Positions 1 through 8,934 of a DNA stretch of 47,987 nt are shown one piece after another. The notes under the pieces are model-generated. The model made no database searches and was not told where the DNA came from. It saw only the letters and a program-made list of their open reading frames with translations. Origin of the DNA: Kordiimonadaceae bacterium UBA4441 (GTDB lineage: Bacteria > Pseudomonadota > Alphaproteobacteria > Sphingomonadales > Emcibacteraceae); contig DGPL01000051.1 of assembly GCA_002390425.1 (NCBI GenBank), positions 1 through 47,987 on the forward strand, read 5' to 3'. The position numbers and the translations under genes were made by a program. The stretch's first letter is position 1. Each line of letters starts with the position of its first letter.

Positions 1-127
1 GTTTAAGTGTAATGGCTCTTTCCCTATCTTTTCTTTCAAGGGCGTATCTCGCTGGAATAGAACCAAATGCATAGGCAATAGCGCGTTGCCCCGCTGTTTC
101 ATATTCTATGATATCTAACGCTGCCAA
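1..127 (-). CDS. Partial ORF running off the left edge, unidentified
   Basis: The minus strand is open from an in-frame stop at 157-155 to the window edge. The first plausible start is a TTG at 127. The visible 40 or so residues have a coding look (mixed charged and small residues, segments such as AGQRAIAYAFGSIPARYALE), but I do not recognise a family. No good ribosome binding site precedes the TTG, so this could be a degraded gene end rather than a live 5' end. It may run on beyond the window. Confidence 0.3.
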   Translation of the reverse strand, partial: MAALDIIEYETAGQRAIAYAFGSIPARYALERKDRERAITLK

Positions 128-170
128 TTCTTTTTCATTTCTATTCCCTATTGATCAGTGTCCAAGATAA

Positions 171-214
171 ACATAACAAAATTAGTTTTATATATAAAAC
201 ATACGTTGTTATGT
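171..214. repeat. Nested inverted repeat
   Basis: Outer 9-bp arms ACATAACAA (171-179) and TTGTTATGT (206-214) enclose a perfect 16-bp palindrome, GTTTTATATATAAAAC (185-200). It lies between the partial ORF at the left edge and the 3' end of the deacetylase gene. It could be an operator, a cruciform-forming site or a poor terminator. There is no clean U-tract. Confidence 0.5.
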
Positions 215-313
215 AAAACTCTTGTTATTATAGATTAATATTACTTAAGAGCAAGAAATTTGATGAAGGGTAAATTGAGTATTTAAAATCAAGCAAGAAA
301 CAATTAAAAATAC

Positions 314-1273
314 TTATTTTCCGCGCAATTTACGTATAAATTCTACAAAACCTGAAACTTCAGCCTCATATTCTATTTGCGCAAGATTTGAACCATCAAG
401 TATTCTATCTAAGCTGTAATTCGGAGTGTCATAATATATTAGTCTCGGCTCACAGGTTGTAGCCGTCTTTACACCTGTTTTCTCAAAAACGGGCCAATGG
501 TTCTCGCTCCATACACCACTAGGGTAACAAAAATGCGTTTGTGTTTTAGGCAGATACGGATCAATTTTAGCACGGTTCTTTTCAATCTCTTCTATGGCAG
601 CATCTTCATTTTCAGGGAAAGTGTGCCGATGTGTATGAAGTTGAATATCCATGCCTTTATTTACTAACTGATCAATCTCTTCAAACTTAATTAAATTTAA
701 TAATCGTTCACTATTTAAGGCGAAATAATCTATATTTAATAATTCAGCTAAAGCTTTTAATAGATCAATTCTTTCTTCTTCAGTTTTGAATTTACTGCCG
801 TGTTTAATAATATTATTTAAATTCTCGTCACTAATGCCACCAGTGACACCTTGTATATTTAAAGCACTTAAGTCTGCATTATTATTAGATTTATAAAACA
901 TATATTGAGCAGCCAACATAAAGATCGGGCAATCTTTATCACAATAATAAGATGTAAGATAAAGGGTCGATGGAAGATTATATTTCGCTAAAACATCATT
1001 CGCTACCTTCAGAGTGCTGTAAAAGCCATCATCAATAGTTATAACAACTGCATCATCAGGGAAGTTTTGCTCTTGTTTATGATGATAAAAATCATCCAGA
1101 GAAATAACATTATATTGCTTGTCTTGCAGATATTTCATACGCATATCAAATGTATGCTTTTCAATAAAAAGTTTTGGTCTAAAAAGATGTTCGTCTTTTA
1201 ACGTGAAACCGTGATAGCAAAGTATACGCGGATTCTTTTTGTAGCTCCTACGGGCAAGCCAAAAAAGACCCAA
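314..1273 (-). CDS. Polysaccharide deacetylase family protein (NodB homology domain)
   Basis: The 319-residue product has the NodB-fold signatures of carbohydrate esterase family 4: an early ILCYHGF segment, the metal-binding aspartate motif ITIDDGF near residue 80, an HTHRHT histidine motif near residue 215, and FCYPSG near residue 248. Such enzymes remove N- or O-acetyl groups from polysaccharides or peptidoglycan-like polymers using a divalent metal. The substrate cannot be told from sequence. There is no clear signal peptide. The start used is a TTG at 1273 with no obvious Shine-Dalgarno. An AAGGA box sits further upstream near 1325 and could serve an ATT start near 1318, so the N-terminus is uncertain. 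The gene stands alone, separated from the peptidase gene by that gene's terminator. Confidence 0.85.
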   Translation of the reverse strand: MGLFWLARRSYKKNPRILCYHGFTLKDEHLFRPKLFIEKHTFDMRMKYLQDKQYNVISLDDFYHHKQEQNFPDDAVVITIDDGFYSTLKVANDVLAKYNLPSTLYLTSYYCDKDCPIFMLAAQYMFYKSNNNADLSALNIQGVTGGISDENLNNIIKHGSKFKTEEERIDLLKALAELLNIDYFALNSERLLNLIKFEEIDQLVNKGMDIQLHTHRHTFPENEDAAIEEIEKNRAKIDPYLPKTQTHFCYPSGVWSENHWPVFEKTGVKTATTCEPRLIYYDTPNYSLDRILDGSNLAQIEYEAEVSGFVEFIRKLRGK

Positions 1274-1390
1274 ACATTTACATACATAAAAGAAAAATAA
1301 TTTTAGTTTATATTTAATGCTACTTTCCTTTAATTCTTTTGACCGCTTACTAAAGCAGCGTATCTAATACTGTATTTATATTTTTCTAAC

Positions 1391-1427
1391 AAAAAAATAA
1401 CCGAGGCTAATATAACCTCGGTTATTT
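1391..1427 (-). terminator. Rho-independent terminator of the M28 peptidase gene
   Basis: A perfect 12-bp stem pairs 1395-1406 (AAATAACCGAGG) with 1416-1427 around a 9-nt loop. On the minus strand it is followed by a run of T (A-run at 1391-1397 on plus). It lies 20 bp past the stop codon at 1447. Confidence 0.85.
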
Positions 1428-1446
1428 AAATAAAGTTTAACAAGAT

Positions 1447-3696
1447 TTATTTCATCAATTCTATTGCTTGATCCAATTGATCACAATATGCATTCAAAAC
1501 TTCCGCAAGCTTTGCCATTTGCTCTTGTGTCTCTTGCCATTTGTATTCTTCTATACCTTCACGTACACCCGGTAATGTTTTTACACCATACCCAGTATAA
1601 TATCCTGGTGCATAAACATGATGGCGATACCATGGGCGACGTGGAAGACCTTCAGGACGAGTAAGCTTGCTTTCAATTTGATACATCATTTTATCTAATC
1701 TATTCACATCTCTATTTGATAAATTATATCCATTCTCACTCATCGCCTGATAAGCAGTATCAAATGATTCTGCAGAATTTCTCAACCGCTCAACGGCATT
1801 TTGCATGGGAGAGAAATTAATATATGGCACCTCTTCTCTTAGGTCTGGCTCCTGAAATGCTTCGCGGATATTTGCTGCCGCTTTATAATATCCTGACTTA
1901 ACAAGCATATTATGCCTTGAAACATCATCTCTCGTTTTATCCATGGCCACCGTCATTTCATCTGCATATTCACTAACCGTACGGGCAAAGTTACCAAACT
2001 GAAATGGTAAAACATCTGCATTTGCAAGGCGTGTTGCGATACGGCTGGTTACTGAGCCCAAGGCATGAGTATAATGAAATCCTGGATCTCGGAATGTAGA
2101 ATAATAATAATAACTATCATAATTCGTATGATAAGAGCCGCCATTAAATTCACCACCATATCCAACATTTATTGCTGGAATGCCAAGATGCTGGAAAAAG
2201 CCTGAATAATCAGAACCGGAACCCAATGCGCTTAAGTAATAGTGGCTTGATTTTTCTGCACGTGACCGTGTCATACTATTCGACGACATTAGATTACGCG
2301 CACGAATACGTTCTGCAGAACTTATCCCTTGAATAGGATCGATAACTGAATGCGCGATTTGACTGAAAAATGTTTCAAGCGTGTGTGAGCCACCGGCATT
2401 AAGAAACCCGGCCCCATTGCCATCAGTATTAATATAAGCAACAACTTTGTCATTTAGTTCTTTCGCATGATCTTCGACCCATTCAACGGAACCCATCAAG
2501 CCTTGCTCTTCAGCACCCCAAGCAGCAAAAACAATAGTTCGCTTAGGTTTCCAACCTGTTTCTTTTGCAATTTCCGATAAAATACGTGCTTCTTCCATTT
2601 CGACTACTAATCCAGAAACAGGATCGGCTGCACCATGCACCCAAGCATCATGATGGTTTCCACGGATCACCCATTGATCTGGGAAATCTGAACCTTCCAT
2701 TTTTGCGATTACATTGTAAGTCGATACAACATCCCAATTAAATTCTAACTTCAAATGAAGTTTTGCTGGGCCAGGCCCCATGTGATATGTGATCGGCAAA
2801 CCACCCCACCATCTTCTCGGCGCCACTGGTCCCTCAAGGGCATCAAGAATAGGTTGTGCATCTTCATAAGAAATCGGAAGAGTAGGTATTCCAACAAATA
2901 TTTCTACTTCATCCAGCTCAAGTCTCTTAGCGTCTTTTGTAGCAGCAATATAAGGTGTTAGTGGATCCCCTGGTCGTGTCGGCAAATCCATAATCGATCC
3001 ACGCTGTGCTCCCGATGGATGTTTCCATGCCCCTTTCGGATAAACTTCACCTTGAGAATAACCATCATCAGCAGGATCAGAATAAATAAGGGCACCAATT
3101 GCGCCTTTCTCTTCTGCCATTTTAGGCTTAATTCCGCGCCATGATCCCCCGTATTTCGCAATAATAATTTTACCTTTTACATCAATACCACGACGTTCTA
3201 AATCTTCATAATCTTCACGAAGACCTTGGTTTACAAATACCACCTCTGCTGTCACATCGCCATCTGGTGAAAATGAATGATAAATCGGTAAACGATCTTC
3301 TTGTCCTGAAGTTGGATCTTCAATCACACTATCTTCTTTAAGTTTCGCAGTCCACTTTGTCGGCTCAACCAATTCAACAACACGCACTTTTGGTGTAGGC
3401 ATCAAAACATCATATGCCTTAATTTCGGTATCATAACCCCATTCGCTAAACTTTCCGGCGATAAATTCTGCAACCTCTTTATCGAATGGCTGTCCCGTTG
3501 CATGAGGACGAGATGTCATATATTCCATCCATTCAGCCATATTTTGTTTATTGATACGTTTATCAATTTCTGCCTCTAAGGCATATTGGTTTTCACTATT
3601 ATCTGGCGTAAAGCCATGAATAACTTCTGCGGCATTAACAACAACCGATGAGGCCGCAAACAAAGCCGCCATTTTAAAAATATTTGATAGTCCCAT
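1447..3696 (-). CDS. Secreted M28 metallopeptidase, glutamate carboxypeptidase II-like
   Basis: The 749-residue protein has the architecture of the GCPII/PSMA/transferrin-receptor family. An N-terminal signal peptide (residues 1-22, hydrophobic core ALFAASSVVVNA) is followed by a PA domain (about 130-330), a di-zinc M28 catalytic domain and a C-terminal helical dimerisation domain (about 590-749). By alignment to GCPII motifs the zinc ligands are intact: H348 in GNHHDAW, D358 in ADPVSG, E397 next to catalytic E396 in GAEEQG, D425 in NTDGNG, and H523 in YHTNYD. It is expected to be periplasmic or exported and to cut acidic peptides or dipeptides. Substrate is inferred only from the family. It is a single gene with its own terminator. 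Confidence 0.9.
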   Translation of the reverse strand: MGLSNIFKMAALFAASSVVVNAAEVIHGFTPDNSENQYALEAEIDKRINKQNMAEWMEYMTSRPHATGQPFDKEVAEFIAGKFSEWGYDTEIKAYDVLMPTPKVRVVELVEPTKWTAKLKEDSVIEDPTSGQEDRLPIYHSFSPDGDVTAEVVFVNQGLREDYEDLERRGIDVKGKIIIAKYGGSWRGIKPKMAEEKGAIGALIYSDPADDGYSQGEVYPKGAWKHPSGAQRGSIMDLPTRPGDPLTPYIAATKDAKRLELDEVEIFVGIPTLPISYEDAQPILDALEGPVAPRRWWGGLPITYHMGPGPAKLHLKLEFNWDVVSTYNVIAKMEGSDFPDQWVIRGNHHDAWVHGAADPVSGLVVEMEEARILSEIAKETGWKPKRTIVFAAWGAEEQGLMGSVEWVEDHAKELNDKVVAYINTDGNGAGFLNAGGSHTLETFFSQIAHSVIDPIQGISSAERIRARNLMSSNSMTRSRAEKSSHYYLSALGSGSDYSGFFQHLGIPAINVGYGGEFNGGSYHTNYDSYYYYSTFRDPGFHYTHALGSVTSRIATRLANADVLPFQFGNFARTVSEYADEMTVAMDKTRDDVSRHNMLVKSGYYKAAANIREAFQEPDLREEVPYINFSPMQNAVERLRNSAESFDTAYQAMSENGYNLSNRDVNRLDKMMYQIESKLTRPEGLPRRPWYRHHVYAPGYYTGYGVKTLPGVREGIEEYKWQETQEQMAKLAEVLNAYCDQLDQAIELMK

Positions 3697-3790
3697 GAGG
3701 GGTTCTCCCGTCGTTTTATGATTTAAGGGTAAGAATCCTTTTAAAAGAGACTATGAAAAAACAGTATGCTTTGCAAGCATACCAGAAAAC

Positions 3791-3822
3791 AAAAAAGGCC
3801 TGAGGAAAACTCAGGCCTTTTT
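3791..3822 (-). terminator. Rho-independent terminator of degP
   Basis: The stem AAAGGCCTGAG (3794-3804) pairs with CTCAGGCCTTT (3810-3820) around a 5-nt loop. The A-run at 3791-3796 gives a U-tract in the minus-strand transcript. It lies just past the degP stop. T residues on the plus side mean it could act in both directions. Confidence 0.85.
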
Positions 3823-3841
3823 AAAAGATTATTTAAGAAGT

Positions 3842-5335
3842 TTAATCGTCATCTTCTTCATCTAATTTCACCGGAACATGGGCATATTCGCCGCGACGGA
3901 ATATAGACAGAAGAACCACAGAACGCCCAGCATTCTTTTGTGCTTCAACGCGTTCCTTGACGTCTTCAATAGATGAAACATCACGCTGTGTCACTTCAAC
4001 AATGACATCACCACGATTTAAACGACGAAGACCTTCACGGCCGCTTCCATAATCGACAGCCGTAATTAGAACACCATTGATATCTTCATCAATGTCTAAT
4101 CTTTCACGTGCTTCATCGTCGATTTCTGCAAGCGTTAGATCAAGAACGGTTTCTGTTTCAGAACTACCTTCACCGTCATCACCGGTCTCTTCTGCATCTT
4201 CATCGCTACTTTCATCAAGTTCATCGATAGTAATGCGAAGCGTTTTTCTTTTGCCATCACGAAGCACAACCATATCAACAGTACTGCCAATTTCTGTGTT
4301 TGCAACTGTACTCGTAAGATCGCGCATTTCTTTAACTTCGGCACCATCAAATTCAACAATGATATCACCAAATTCAACACCGGCGCGCTCAGATGGACTA
4401 TCTTCTTCAACGCTATTGACAAGAGCGCCATTGGAATTATCAAGACCGAGACTTTCCGCGATTTCATCAGACACTTCCGTAATGCGAACACCAATTCGGC
4501 CACGTTTTGTGCGTCCAAATTCGCGAAGCTGTTCAATGATTACTTGTGCTTGTGTTGAAGGTACCGCAAAGCCAATTCCAATGTTGCCGCCACTTTGTGA
4601 AAAGATCGCCGTATTAATACCGATGACTTCACCATTCATATTAAACATTGGGCCACCACTGTTCCCGCGGTTAATCGCCGCGTCCGTTTGGATATAACGA
4701 TCATATGGTCCTGAATTAATGTTTCTGTTTTTCGCAGAGATAATGCCTGCCGTAACGGATCCTTCTTGACCAAACGGATTACCAATTGCCAATACCCAAT
4801 CACCAACACGGGATTTTGTATCATCGCCAAACTTGACGAATGGAAGTGGCTCATCGCTTTCTACTTTAAGAACGGCAAGATCAACTTTATCGTCTTTTCC
4901 GATTAATTCGGCTTCCAGTTCAGTGCCATCCTGCAATTTAATTGAAATTTCATCAGCATCATCGATCACATGATTGTTGGTTACAATAATGCCCTCTGCT
5001 GCAATTATAAAGCCTGACCCTAGCGAGCGCCGTTGTTGCACTCGTGGACGACTATTACGGCTTTCACCTTCATCGTCATTTTCCGCACCAGGTGGTGAAA
5101 ATCTTTTGAAAAAATCTTCGAAGGGCGACCCTGGTGGAAAACCGCCACCACGCCTGCGGTTTCTGTCTACTCTGATATTCTGAGTGGTATATACATTCAC
5201 CACAGCAGGTTTTAATTCTTCAGCAAGATCGGCAAAACTGCCGGGTGTCCCTTGAGCAAACGTTAATGAAGGCGAGGCAACCATATAAAACAATACGATA
5301 ATTGCGCCTGATAATTTCTTACTTATTTTCATCAT
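3842..5335 (-). CDS. degP: DegP/Do-family periplasmic serine protease with two PDZ domains
   Basis: This HtrA-family protease/chaperone degrades misfolded envelope proteins. It has a signal peptide (about 1-28, cleavage near TFAQ), a trypsin-like domain with catalytic His122 (NNHVID), Asp152 (KVDLAV) and Ser226 (RGNSGGP), PDZ1 at about 281-371 and PDZ2 at about 398-490. A strongly acidic linker (about 371-396, rich in D, E and S) separates the PDZ domains, and the tail ends DEEDDD. A Gly/Arg-rich stretch lies near residues 60-70 in the LA loop region. AGGA six bases upstream favours the ATG at 5335 over the ATG at 5341. It is the last gene of an hflK-hflC-DUF2065-degP unit, after a 128-bp gap that may hold its own promoter. 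Confidence 0.93.
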   Translation of the reverse strand: MMKISKKLSGAIIVLFYMVASPSLTFAQGTPGSFADLAEELKPAVVNVYTTQNIRVDRNRRRGGGFPPGSPFEDFFKRFSPPGAENDDEGESRNSRPRVQQRRSLGSGFIIAAEGIIVTNNHVIDDADEISIKLQDGTELEAELIGKDDKVDLAVLKVESDEPLPFVKFGDDTKSRVGDWVLAIGNPFGQEGSVTAGIISAKNRNINSGPYDRYIQTDAAINRGNSGGPMFNMNGEVIGINTAIFSQSGGNIGIGFAVPSTQAQVIIEQLREFGRTKRGRIGVRITEVSDEIAESLGLDNSNGALVNSVEEDSPSERAGVEFGDIIVEFDGAEVKEMRDLTSTVANTEIGSTVDMVVLRDGKRKTLRITIDELDESSDEDAEETGDDGEGSSETETVLDLTLAEIDDEARERLDIDEDINGVLITAVDYGSGREGLRRLNRGDVIVEVTQRDVSSIEDVKERVEAQKNAGRSVVLLSIFRRGEYAHVPVKLDEEDDD

Positions 5336-5463
5336 CTTCATTCCTGATAGCTTTAATTTCTTATTATTAATAATTTTAATTCATTCATTTTCATTGTAAG
5401 GGCAATTATGACCAAATTACGAACTTTATACGCCCTTGATACGTATTTGGTCTTATAAAACCG

Positions 5464-5646
5464 TCACTTTATCAAATAAATTATCACCACACCTAAAATG
5501 GCAGCGATCAAACCCACTTGTCTAAGTGATGTTTCCGGTTGCTCAAGTGCAGCCGCCATCATCTTTTTCATAGATGTGGGAAAGAGGGCATATAAAAGAC
5601 CCTCTATTACCAAAAGCAATCCGATCGCGACGATAATTTCCGTCAT
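5464..5646 (-). CDS. DUF2065 small membrane protein
   Basis: The 60-residue product has two hydrophobic segments (about 4-22 and 43-59) and matches the DUF2065 (YjeT) type with a central MKKMMAAALEQPETSLRQVG stretch. The family is found next to hflC in many proteobacteria. Its function is unknown. It starts 9 bp after the hflC stop and is probably co-translated with it, so a role with the HflKC membrane complex is a context inference only. Confidence 0.85.
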   Translation of the reverse strand: MTEIIVAIGLLLVIEGLLYALFPTSMKKMMAAALEQPETSLRQVGLIAAILGVVIIYLIK

Positions 5647-5655
5647 AAGGCGCGG

Positions 5656-6525
5656 CTACTGGCCTCCCATATTTTCAAAATACTTGAAAAATTCACTGTC
5701 CGGCGACAAGATCATCGATGTATCACCATTCTTCATAGAATTCTTATAAACTTCCATTGAACGATAAAAAGCGTAAAATTCTGCATCCTTATTATAAGCA
5801 TCGGCATAAGTTTTTGAGGCAATGGCATCACCCTCACCACGTATTTTTTCACTATCACGAGTTGCTTCCGCTAATATTACCGTACGGTCACGTTCCGCTT
5901 TTGAAGTGATGCGTAATGCTTCTTCCTCACCGCGGGCTCGAACTTCACGCGCGACCTGATTACGATCAGCGATCATGCTTTGGAAAATTGGCGCACTGTT
6001 TTCTGGCGGAAGGTCCGTACGCTTGATACGCACATCAACAACTTTTATACCTAAGCCAGCGGCTTCTATAGTTACCGCATCTTGAATTGATCTTCTTAAA
6101 TCTTCACGTTCACCACTCAAAGTATTTTGCAACAATTGGACACCGAAAACTTTACGCAGATTTGATTCTGCAATCGTCGACAATCTATTTTCTGCACCGC
6201 GTTCATTTACGACCGCTTGATATACGCGAAGTGGGTCTTCAATCATATATTCTGCAAATGCATCTACATTCATTCTTTTTTGATCAGCCGTAATTACCGT
6301 CATCTCCTGCATATCTAAAATTCGTATGCGACGATCAAAAAAGATTACATTTTGAATAAATGGAACTTTGAAATGAATTCCTGCTTCTCGAACGGTTTCT
6401 TTCCATTCACCAAATTCAAGCACGATGGCTTGTTCTGTTTCTTTAACCTGGAAAGTTGCCCCACCAAACAGTATCATACCAAAACCGAGAATTATAAGTG
6501 CAATAATTGCTTTCGTATTTTTCAT
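5656..6525 (-). CDS. hflC: HflC, SPFH-domain regulator of FtsH
   Basis: The 289-residue SPFH/prohibitin-family protein has one N-terminal transmembrane segment (about 4-24) followed by a periplasmic SPFH domain and a long helical region ending in FYAFYRSMEVYKNSM. HflC assembles with HflK into a membrane cage that binds the FtsH protease and limits its access to membrane substrates. The start at 6525 (MKNTKAII) was chosen because AGGAGC lies just upstream and because longer versions would run into hflK. It follows hflK by 10 bp and precedes the DUF2065 gene by 9 bp. Confidence 0.93.
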   Translation of the reverse strand: MKNTKAIIALIILGFGMILFGGATFQVKETEQAIVLEFGEWKETVREAGIHFKVPFIQNVIFFDRRIRILDMQEMTVITADQKRMNVDAFAEYMIEDPLRVYQAVVNERGAENRLSTIAESNLRKVFGVQLLQNTLSGEREDLRRSIQDAVTIEAAGLGIKVVDVRIKRTDLPPENSAPIFQSMIADRNQVAREVRARGEEEALRITSKAERDRTVILAEATRDSEKIRGEGDAIASKTYADAYNKDAEFYAFYRSMEVYKNSMKNGDTSMILSPDSEFFKYFENMGGQ

Positions 6526-6535
6526 CTTTTTGCTC

Positions 6536-7636
6536 CTATTGACCTGATGGATTGTTATTGGATGAAGGGCGATTTTTTTGCAATTCATTAAGAGGTAAAT
6601 AAGGTACAACCCCGCTGCCACCATCACCATCAATCACAATCTTATTCGTACCCGAAAGAACTTGCTGCATCGTATCAAGATAGATACGACGACGGGTCAC
6701 ATCTTTGGCTTTAGAATATTCAGTTAAAATGGCCTCAAATCGTGATGCTTCCCCTTCCGCTTCAGCAATTACTTTAGATCTATATGCTTCTGCCTGTTGC
6801 AGCATTTTTGCTGCTTGGCCGCGCGCTTGAGGGACGATTTTATTTTGCTCTAACTCAGCAAGACTAATGCTACGATCTCTATCCGCAGTCGCTTTTTGTA
6901 CATCATCAAAGGCATCAGAAAGCTCTTCTGGTGGTCTAACATCATCAAGTTTTACGCTGGTGATCTGAATGCCCGCTTTGTAGTCATCCAAAATCCCCTG
7001 TGATATTTCTCTCACTTCAATTTCTATGCCATCTTTATTGCTTGTCATCACTCTTTCGACTTCAGTTTTCGCAACAACGGCACGCATCGCACTTTCTGCA
7101 ATTGATTTTACACTTAGTTGGGGATCATTTAAATTAAATTGATAATCCGCAACATCTTTAATGCGCCAAAATACTGTGAATTGTGCATCAACAATATTCT
7201 CATCACCGGTAAGCATTTGACGTTCTTTATGACCAATGGCTGTATTAGCAAAGCCAATTTGAATTGTACGTTCTTCTTGAACATTGGTAATTTCAACATT
7301 ATCAACAGGATAAAACTGAAAATGAATTCCTGGCATAGTTTTTTCAACGAGCTTACCAAATCGAAGAACAACGGCTTCTTCACCAGCGTTTACAATATAA
7401 AAACAATTATAAAGCCAAAACACCGCGAGGCCGAGCAAAATAAGGGAAAAACCTTTGCCGCCGCCTATACTTTCTCCACTGCCGCCGCTACCGCCACCGC
7501 CAAATGCATTTTTAAACTTGTCCTGACCCTTACGGATTAGTTCATCGATATCAGGTGGCCCGTTACCACCACCGCCACCTTTTTTGGGGCCTTGACCCCA
7601 TGGTCCACGATCGCCTCCGTTATTTTGCCACGACAT
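6536..7636 (-). CDS. hflK: HflK, SPFH-domain regulator of FtsH
   Basis: The 366-residue partner of HflC has a cytoplasmic Gly/Pro-rich N-terminus (GPKKGGGGGNGPPDIDEL and a second Gly/Ser tract), a transmembrane helix near residues 69-86 (LILLGLAVFWLYNCFYIV), an SPFH domain and a coiled-coil C-terminus. This layout is typical of HflK. The ATG at 7636 is preceded by AAGGAG. It heads the unit hflK-hflC-DUF2065-degP and is divergent from mrp, with 146 bp of shared promoter space. Confidence 0.93.
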   Translation of the reverse strand: MSWQNNGGDRGPWGQGPKKGGGGGNGPPDIDELIRKGQDKFKNAFGGGGSGGSGESIGGGKGFSLILLGLAVFWLYNCFYIVNAGEEAVVLRFGKLVEKTMPGIHFQFYPVDNVEITNVQEERTIQIGFANTAIGHKERQMLTGDENIVDAQFTVFWRIKDVADYQFNLNDPQLSVKSIAESAMRAVVAKTEVERVMTSNKDGIEIEVREISQGILDDYKAGIQITSVKLDDVRPPEELSDAFDDVQKATADRDRSISLAELEQNKIVPQARGQAAKMLQQAEAYRSKVIAEAEGEASRFEAILTEYSKAKDVTRRRIYLDTMQQVLSGTNKIVIDGDGGSGVVPYLPLNELQKNRPSSNNNPSGQ

Positions 7637-7782
7637 TGAATGCTCCTTATGTGTTTTTTTTGAGGTTTTATGCATAATTAATGCACACTCCCCTTTAAAA
7701 TAATTCGTTACTATCTTATATGCTAACAAGTGTCCCTCCGCAACGGTGGAACAATTTAATTTGTACTATAGGTAATATCGAA

Positions 7783-8916
7783 ATGTCAGACGTCAAGCGT
7801 GAACAGCTTATTGAAGCCCTAAAAACAATAATAAATCCCATTTCTGGTAAAAATATCGTTGATTCAGGCATGGTACAAGGCTTAGTGATCAAAAATGGGG
7901 ATATTGGCTATGCCCTAAATATCGATCCAAAAGATGTCGACGAAATGGAAAAATTACGTGAAAGCGCTGACCAGCTTCTGCATCAAATTTATGGTGTAAA
8001 AAAAGTCACCTCTGTTCTTACAGCGGAACGTAATGAAACGAACGAACCGCCAAAAAAAGGATTTGGTGAAAAAAGGGAATTTCAAGGTAAGCCGCAACAA
8101 AAACCATTTGGTGGCCATGGCACACCACCGCCCCAAGAAGGACCACAAGGTATACCTGGTGTTAAACACATAATTGCCGTTGCCAGCGGCAAAGGCGGTG
8201 TCGGAAAATCCACAACTTCGATTAATCTTGCACTCGCTTTTTCAAAACTAGGCCTTAAAGCTGGCATCTTTGATCTTGATATATATGGGCCAAGCGTGCC
8301 GCGTTTAATGGGTCTATCTGATGCGAGACCCGAGAGCCTTGATAACGGACAGATTACACCTTTAAAAAATCATGACTTAGTTAGTATGTCTATCGGTTAC
8401 CTCATGGAAAAAGATGCGGCAACAATTTGGCGTGGCCCAATGGTTATGGGTGCCATCCAACAAATGGTTAGAGACGTAAAATGGGATCTCTTTAATCCTG
8501 TAGACGTTCTTATTCTTGATTTACCCCCTGGAACGGGGGATGCTCAACTTACTATGGTTCAAAACATTAAGCTTGATGGTGCCGTGATTGTATCGACACC
8601 TCAGGATCTTGCACTAATCGATGCCCGCAAAGCGATAACAATGTTTGAAAAAACAAACACACGCTGCTTTGGTATAATTGAAAATATGAGCTATTTTATT
8701 TGCCCGCATTGCGGCGAGCGTTCGGACATTTTCAGCCACGGCGGCGCCCATCAAACAGCCAATGAAAAAGGTATGGAGTTTTTAGGAGCCATTCCTCTTG
8801 ATATGGAAATACGCGAAAGCGCAGATGCTGGAAACCCAATCGTTATCAGTAATCCTGAAAGTGAGTACACCAAAAGATACGTTGAAATCGCAGATAAAAT
8901 TTTAGAAAAAATCTAG
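7783..8916 (+). CDS. mrp: Mrp/ApbC-type iron-sulfur cluster carrier ATPase
   Basis: This is a P-loop NTPase that holds and transfers Fe-S clusters. The 377-residue protein has an N-terminal MIP18/DUF59 domain (about 1-90), a Pro/Gly-rich linker (about 88-125), and a Mrp ATPase domain with the deviant Walker A GKGGVGKS at 136-143, LDLPPGTGD, and the CxxC cluster-binding pair C307/C310 (ICPHCGE). The ATG at 7783 begins the conserved DUF59 region. An upstream in-frame start at 7720 would add 21 uncharacteristic residues. It is monocistronic and convergent with hemH. Confidence 0.93.
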   Translation: MSDVKREQLIEALKTIINPISGKNIVDSGMVQGLVIKNGDIGYALNIDPKDVDEMEKLRESADQLLHQIYGVKKVTSVLTAERNETNEPPKKGFGEKREFQGKPQQKPFGGHGTPPPQEGPQGIPGVKHIIAVASGKGGVGKSTTSINLALAFSKLGLKAGIFDLDIYGPSVPRLMGLSDARPESLDNGQITPLKNHDLVSMSIGYLMEKDAATIWRGPMVMGAIQQMVRDVKWDLFNPVDVLILDLPPGTGDAQLTMVQNIKLDGAVIVSTPQDLALIDARKAITMFEKTNTRCFGIIENMSYFICPHCGERSDIFSHGGAHQTANEKGMEFLGAIPLDMEIRESADAGNPIVISNPESEYTKRYVEIADKILEKI

Positions 8917-8934
8917 AAATGATAATCACGCCAA

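Noticed and set aside
4077..4697. A 206-codon open frame on the plus strand inside degP
   Set aside because: It is antisense to a conserved protease, gives a Ser-rich low-complexity product and has no ribosome binding site.
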